Shown piece by piece: positions 5,641 through 5,680 of a stretch of 5,680 nt of DNA. The DNA is from an uncultured Lachnospiraceae bacterium. GTDB taxonomy: Bacteria > Bacillota_A > Clostridia > Lachnospirales > Lachnospiraceae. How positions within the stretch are numbered: position 1 is the first letter of the stretch; each line of letters opens with the position of its first letter. The notes under the pieces were generated by a model that did not search any database, was not told the DNA's origin, and saw only the letters and a list, made by a program, of their open reading frames with translations. The DNA is taken from positions 512 to 6,191 of the forward strand of contig CAJUQU010000254.1 of the NCBI GenBank assembly GCA_910588595.1, given 5' to 3'. Both the position numbers and the translations under genes were made by a program.

Positions 5641-5680
5641 GATCGGAAGAGCACACGTCTGAACTCCAGTCACTGACAAC
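5641..5680 (+). other. Illumina TruSeq-type adapter contamination at contig end
   Basis: Positions 5641-5673 match the 33-base Illumina adapter that begins GATCGGAAGAGCACACGTCT and ends CCAGTCAC. The next seven bases, TGACAAC, occupy the place of the index. The A at 5640 may be the A-tail base. Its translation, DRKSTRLNSSH, is a known false C-terminus in protein databases. This stretch should be trimmed. Confidence 0.98.

Overview
The window looks like chromosomal DNA from a low-to-mid GC Firmicute, most likely a Clostridia member of the Lachnospiraceae. This rests on strong GGAGG-type ribosome binding sites, a TTG-started gene, a GSI-alpha-type glutamine synthetase followed by an ANTAR-domain regulator, and a diaminopimelate (DAP) epimerase gene next to surface-polysaccharide genes. 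The genus cannot be fixed from the sequence alone. The right end is not biological: the last 40 bases are an Illumina TruSeq-type adapter plus the start of an index, so the window ends at a contig edge.

Layout. Five of the six genes lie on the minus strand. Reading right to left in their direction of transcription they are: glnA (4785-3454); a TTG-started ANTAR regulator with a degenerate receiver domain (3392-2850); a weak intrinsic terminator (2818-2840); manC, a GDP-mannose pyrophosphorylase with a cupin domain (2794-1445); dapF (1377-457); and the 5' part of an AlgI-like MBOAT membrane O-acyltransferase (455 to the left edge). The sixth gene, starting at 5146 on the plus strand, is divergent. 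It encodes a membrane-anchored protein with a long Ser/Thr/Pro-rich linker and is cut off by the adapter.

The genes form two functional groups. glnA plus the ANTAR protein make a nitrogen-assimilation unit, in which the regulator probably acts on RNA. manC, dapF and the MBOAT gene supply cell-envelope building: GDP-mannose for glycans, meso-DAP for peptidoglycan and lysine, and acylation of a surface polymer. The dapF stop and the MBOAT start are one base apart, so those two are probably translationally coupled.

The most unusual part is the 360-base gap between glnA and the divergent gene. It holds a 170-bp, nearly full-length imperfect palindrome (4842-5011), with 29-bp outer arms and a common centre. 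Six of its seven transition-type mismatches become G-U pairs only in RNA read in the glnA direction, which suggests a folded leader RNA or small RNA rather than only a DNA palindrome. A second smaller hairpin (5028-5058) lies next to it. The spacer between glnA and the regulator can also form a helix that covers the whole Shine-Dalgarno sequence of the regulator gene.
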